Positions 58,970 to 64,000 of a stretch of DNA of 64,000 bases are shown here, in pieces. Each line of letters begins with the position of its first letter. The stretch's first letter is position 1. Under the pieces are notes generated by a model. It was not told the origin of the DNA, made no database searches, and saw nothing but the letters and a program-made list of their open reading frames with translations. Origin of the DNA: Glebionis coronaria (taxonomy: Eukaryota; Streptophyta; Magnoliopsida; Asterales; Asteraceae); the NCBI GenBank assembly GCA_025667525.1, contig CM046877.1:296170364-296234363 (forward strand), read 5' to 3'. The translations under genes were made by a program, and so were the position numbers.

Positions 58970-60190
58970 CACAGGATCAATACTAGAAGGTTCATTAGTT
59001 ATGGTAAGATTTTGTTCTAAGGGGACGACATAAGGCTTGCAAGCAAGTAAACCAAACTCAGATAAAAGATCAAGACAATACTTCCTTTGAGAAAGGCACA
59101 AACCACTATCAGTAGGGAAAGGAAAATACCACTATAAGTATCCACAACTTCAATCCCAATAAAATATTTAAGTTTACCTAAACTTTTTAATATCATCAGT
59201 ATTGCTATCAGTAACAATAGTATCATCAACATACACAAGTAAGGCCAATAAATCATTTCTATTATTCATAGTAAACAATGAATAATCACTTTTACTTTGA
59301 CAAAAATCATGCTCAACCAAAGCTTGAGACAACTTAGCTTTCAATAGCCTAGGTGTTTGTTTAAGGGCATACACATATCTTTTAAGTCTGCATACCCTTT
59401 CATCACCAGGACTAGAATAACCATCGGGCAAGTTCATATAAATGGTCTTATTAAGATCACCATACAAATAAGCATCGTTAATGTCAAGTTGAAACAAAGG
59501 CTAGTTATTCTAAACATCAAGATTAAGAAGACATCTAACTGTGATAATTTTCACAATAGGGGAGAAAGTTTCATCATTGCATGTGCCTTCTTTTTTGCCA
59601 AAACCTTTATCTATAAGTATAGCCTTAAATCTTTTAATATCACCAGTAGACTCACAATTAATCCTATAAACCCATTTACTATTAATAGCATTTCTACCCA
59701 AAGGCAACTCACAAATATCCCAAGTGTCGTTATCATATAAAGCTTTTATTTCATTATTCATAGCTTCTACGTAGTGTTGATCCTTACAAGCTTAACAATA
59801 AGAAGTAGGTTCAAGAGCTTTGTTTAACTTAGTAGTAAAACATTTGTTATCAAAACTAAGTTTAGAATAACCCACAAACTTTTCAAGCCCATATTTAACT
59901 TTAGAGTCAATAACAAAGTCATTATATCTTTTTAGAAAAACAGAAGATCTCTAATATTCTCTAACAGGTTGATTAGGTACATTATGAAAAACATATGTGG
60001 TTGACATTTCATGTAACTCATCCGTAGATTATAGATTTTCCTCTTGAGATATTGCAGCCCTCTCATTTTCACTAGGAGACTCATTAGAACCCTTGAGGAT
60101 GCCTCAAATCATCCCCAAAAACCTCATCAGTTGGACTACTAGGCTGAGAAGAGTTGCTACCATCATTTTTGACAACCCTAGTTTCGAAGG
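58970..60190 (-). pseudogene. Element F (Ty1/copia): reverse transcriptase part
   Basis: In minus-strand order, a linker (KYGLEKFVGYSKLSFDNK), the RT start (WDICELPLGRNAINSKWVYR), FQLDINDAYLYGDLNKTIYM, and LLVYVDDTIVTDSN with the YVDD box. The region ends at LGKLKYFIGIEV and following, where element E starts. Several frameshifts and stops break it. The element's integrase, gag and 5' LTR are not found beyond 60190, so it was cut there too. Confidence 0.85.
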
Positions 60191-60322
60191 TTAGTCACTG
60201 TGTCGTACTTTTACTTGATAGTGTGATTTTATGTGTTTATATGTTATTTTATGTGATAATTATGTGTGGAGATGAGTTAAGAGTTTAAATGATCCGCTTT
60301 ATGCATGATGATCAATCTTAAC

Positions 60323-60898
60323 TGTTAATGCAATGATGCCTAAAAACGTTACTTTCATTTTTCGGTCTCGATTTCTTTTGATTATGACAAGATGTAAAAA
60401 CAAGCATTTACGAAAACAACGAAAAACAAATTCTTGAGTTCAAGTATTTTTTATTTCAACCATTATCACTTAAGGTATGAACAAACAAGTTTTCATCCTA
60501 ACTAAGTGATCAAGGATTTAAGTTTTCTTAAGACTCGCCTTTTATTAAATGTGACAAAGTTTTTTGTTAAACTTTATTTTTAAGAAAATGTTTTAGTAAA
60601 TTAAATATTTGAAAATTTAAAAATGGCATATTCTATATGGTTTAGGAATATCCCTTAGGGGTAAATATTCCACCAGATGTGACTACCCCACTAAAAGACA
60701 AAAGGGAGCGCAGTCTACTCCCACGGTTCCTTAAATAGCTATGCGGATCCTTATCAATAAGGAACCACAGGCACCTTTAAGGAACCGCACCCAGAGATAG
60801 TTGTTGGAGCTTTGTCTGATAAATAGTTTACCATTTTCAGATTTTCTCTTCACCTCTTTTGCACATATAATTTCAGATTCAATCCTACTTCTTAATGT
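60323..60898 (+). mobile_element. E-type LTR relic in opposite orientation
   Basis: Starts TGTTAATGCAATGATGCCTA, the same as the sense start of the E LTR, and follows it with many changes. The palindrome (60743-60768; GCGGATCCTTAT and AATAAGGAACCAC) with both half-sites is 420 bases from the start, as in E. A TATA-like GATAAATA follows. The far half of the LTR is missing. Confidence 0.75.
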
Positions 60899-62518
60899 TG
60901 GAGTGTGCTCGTGTCATAATAAATAATTATACGGCTAGACACATGTGAGCCTATGGGGTCACACACATATACACAGAGGTACCACATAATATATCGTGTC
61001 TATTATATTCACGGTATATATAACTTTCGTAACTCGGGATAACGATTAGTCTCTTAATTACTAAGTATAGACTTAGTAAAATAGGCAGATTAGTGTATAA
61101 ACTCAACACTAATCTTCTTAGCTAAAATCCGTAAACGATGATCAAGTATATAGTATTCTAATGACTTTCACTTAGATACTTTGTGATCAGTTCATCTTGC
61201 ATTCATGCAAGTATCAACATTAGTCTTAATACATCACATATCATATGTAATGAATCCACTAGGTAAACTAAAGGTTTCCATGTACATAATCAATCTTATC
61301 ACGTCAGATTGAACTTTGAGTCTTTCTCAATGATGTGTCATATTTAGACTTATTAACCGCCTATGTCTTATTATAATAATCATTTTCCCAAGGTTATATG
61401 TTTTACTTCTTTTATCTCTCAATAGAAATATATTCCAAGTCAAGGATTAAAAACTAGCTTTGATGGAATAATATTTCTAATATGTTAACAACATATGAGA
61501 TTTAAAACAAACAAAATAATATGCTCCTACTAGCTTTAAGGGTACTCGAGAGTAATCTTTGTTTTAATCATGATCATATCCTTGATTCAAACTTAAGATT
61601 CCAGCTCCTAGATGCATGCTCTAATCCACACTTGGATTTCTAGAGTTTGTACACCAATTATCATATTTCATATTCATGAAATCAAGTATGGTAATTAATA
61701 TCTTTATTAATTTAACACTCGTAAAGAAAAGAAAGGCTTAAATCATGATCAATTGCTTGAGCATGCCTTAAACTCTATTCAAAGAGAGTGTCGATAAATG
61801 TGTACAATTGTATCCATATCTATCTTCTTATAGAAGACCATTTATAACCTATCAGTCTTACTAATTAGTGAAAGCTAATCAAATTCCAAAATTGATTTTC
61901 TTTTATGGACTACATCTAACCATTCATAGTTTGAGTCATTCATTAGATTCTAAATTTAAAAATGAGTCTCGATAGTTACGAGGTTCAAAATGATCCTCTA
62001 ACTCATATTCCTCAACATTGACATGACATTCATATCTTCAGGTGCTTGAGGTATCCTTGCGGATATGCGAATGGGAGTTACAACAATTTGTGGCTTTTGC
62101 ATTTACATGGTCAGCCTCATTATGTCGTTCACAAGTGTATTTAAAAGGTTGTATTTTATTTCTTACTTTCTACAAAGATGCACAAAGGTTCCCACTTGTG
62201 GTTATGTTGACTTACCCTTAGTTGACTTCTTGGTCCTCGTGATGGCTCACGAGATCAAGCATAGGTTTTTCATCGGTTTGAGGCTTTGCATACTTGTGGT
62301 TGTGTGGTTGCTTATTTGCTTGATATCTTGCTATAACTTGCAAATGTTTTTATAAAACTTGATACCAATCATAAACCATTTATAAAACTAAATATTTGAT
62401 CTAGTTTAAAGTTTAAATACGATTTAAAACAAAAATCTTGTTTTCATAATAATTCATAACATGTTATGAAGGTTATTTATTTTATGCATTGTCTAAACTA
62501 ATAATACATCCACTTAGT
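60899..62518. other. Unresolved repeat-like DNA
   Basis: TGTTGGAGTGTGCTC at 60894 could be an LTR start, but I find no partner. No coding motif. A 96-codon hydrophobic frame (62065-62355) has no homology that I recognise. Confidence 0.4.
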
Positions 62519-64000
62519 GTAACACCCCCACAAATGCTATGCGCAGCGGAACTACAACATTGGGTGCTACACAGTATTCATTGCACACAAGATATATCAA
62601 ACGACGCTAAAAAGACGTCAACTTAAAACTTGAATTTAAAAATTGTTAGATGCTACATGTCCACGGTTTTTCCAACCCCAATTGGTACAACAGAGTTTAG
62701 CGTTTTCGGTCCCCATGAATCTCAACCCAAGAATTCCAGTTTACAACAACATAACATTAAACTTAAAAATTGTTTAAGTAGAAAAAGGAGGAAAAACAAG
62801 CGGACTCCAAGCCATACACACAACATCCATCCCATGCATGCTCCATTCTACGCTTCAGCGGTTACCTGAAACACATGCCAAAAATTTTGGTCAACGAAAA
62901 CGTTGAGTGGAATTCATAGGTTTTACAATCAATTTGAACGTATATAAAATAAAAACCATTCGTGATCATTTATAGACTTGTCGATCAAACAATCTATAAT
63001 CAGGATACTGACAATTGTGTTTAAGCTCATGACACTAATCCGTTAACTCAATCACCCGCATAATAAATACCGGCGTGATTCAGATGAAACCAGTGCCCCT
63101 TCTAAAGGCATCAGTTGCAATTATACCTTATTTCTCATACAAAATAATCTACCGCAGAACTTATTCAACGTACAGCTTCTCGGCTAGCATTGGGTCGTTA
63201 GCCCCGTAGTACTACAAATTGCATAAACGGCTATTTCCCCCTACTCGAGGGCAGGACAATAGTTAATAGTTCATGATTTTAGGGACTTTTGCAACTTTGG
63301 TACTCAACACAATTTCTAAGGCAACTTTCGGGTCTAACAATCATTCATGATATACGTTCCTTTTAAAAACTAGCATGCATTTCCCTCGCGGATAAAACAA
63401 TTTGAAATAAACATAAGCGAGGCTATAAATTCACACCTTAGATATTAAGTAGTCGGTAGTTCGAGGGATGATCACTGACGACGTAACGGATGCCCGGGTA
63501 AATCAACACCTATCACAAATAACGCGTAATGAGTAATCTCATTTTAAATACCTTACGGTACTGTATAAAATACATATAAACTAGTCACTTAGGACAATTA
63601 TAACTCACGCCAAAAACAAAACAACAAGCATCACTCATTTTATACCATTCGTTCTCATTATTTACGCTATCCATTTTTATCCATTTCCGCCGGTACTTAC
63701 CGAAAGTACGGGCTGTTTTACCATATTTAACCATACTTATAAAATTTGACAAAATTCTCAAAAATCCTATAAGACCTGTAGATGACATGTTTTTAAGCCC
63801 AATAAAAGTTTTTACTTTTACGTCCCGTTACGCAACGCTTTTCCAAAACTACATTTTACGGGCTGAAATTGTACTTCGACCAACTTTGACCTCTTTGACC
63901 TATATGGAATGCACCTTTGACTTCTTTGACTCCTAAGTCAACTTATAGACTCATTTATACAGGTTTATAACCAAATTTTGACTCTTGACCATTTACCAAT
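62519..64000. other. Possible LTR start, cut by the window edge
   Basis: TGTAACACCCC at 62519 is a start often seen in plant LTRs; no end or internal motif is in the window. The last 120 bases carry about seven TTGAC words. No gene that I can support. Confidence 0.35.

Noticed and set aside
62065..62355. 96-codon hydrophobic frame
   Set aside because: Composition-driven stretch with many Leu, Val and Cys in unresolved repeat DNA; no family recognised.
1..64000. Inserted plastid or mitochondrial DNA
   Set aside because: No rRNA, tRNA or organelle gene sequence noticed on either strand.

Overview
This is plant nuclear DNA, almost certainly a eudicot and possibly an Asteraceae species. The host genes have plant intron and promoter features. 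One retroelement reading frame (45219-46298) resembles a protein I remember from Asteraceae retrotransposon annotations; that family assignment is only an inference. Roughly four fifths of the window is nested LTR retrotransposons. A small gene island sits at about 29.5-36.9 kb.

Layout: 1-1503 is the start of an LTR (element A') that inserted into the integrase region of element A. Element A (1504-11048, minus strand) is a decayed Athila-like Ty3 element with a 4 kb LTR. From 11770 to 29199 lies element B, a minus-strand Ty1/copia element with both LTRs. Its integrase is split by element C (15686-25155, plus strand), a young Ty3-type element that has only gag and protease. The gene island holds SF3A1 (plus strand, 31544-34384, U2 snRNP splicing factor) and a convergent HAIKU1-like VQ-motif gene (minus strand, 35552-36418). 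A MITE and a local duplication lie in the inferred 5'-UTR intron of SF3A1. Then come a 713-bp Helitron-like element (37955-38667) and a trihelix/NAM-associated-type pseudogene (38689-39101).

From about 39.7 to 60.2 kb is a three-level nest. Copia element F (minus) is split by element E (minus, 40334-58969). E's 5' LTR is in turn split by element D (plus, 48954-57882), a sister of C. E has initiator-tRNA-Met PBS, several polypurine tracts and palindromes upstream of its TATA box, which recalls Sireviruses. It encodes no polymerase; it carries a gag-like frame and two small paralogous cysteine-motif frames. A 26-bp palindrome flanked by half-sites recurs in its LTRs and upstream of each of its three reading frames. 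An inverted E-type LTR relic (60323-60898) and unresolved repeats fill the rest.

The most unusual systems are (i) element E with its repeated palindromic block and pol-free coding set, and (ii) the C/D/A' LTR families. C and D keep only a gag-protease polyprotein with an unfamiliar acidic and hydrophobic C-terminal part. C, D and A' each carry a different family-specific short-repeat array at the same place in the LTR. All identities come from reading the sequence by eye; no database search was run.
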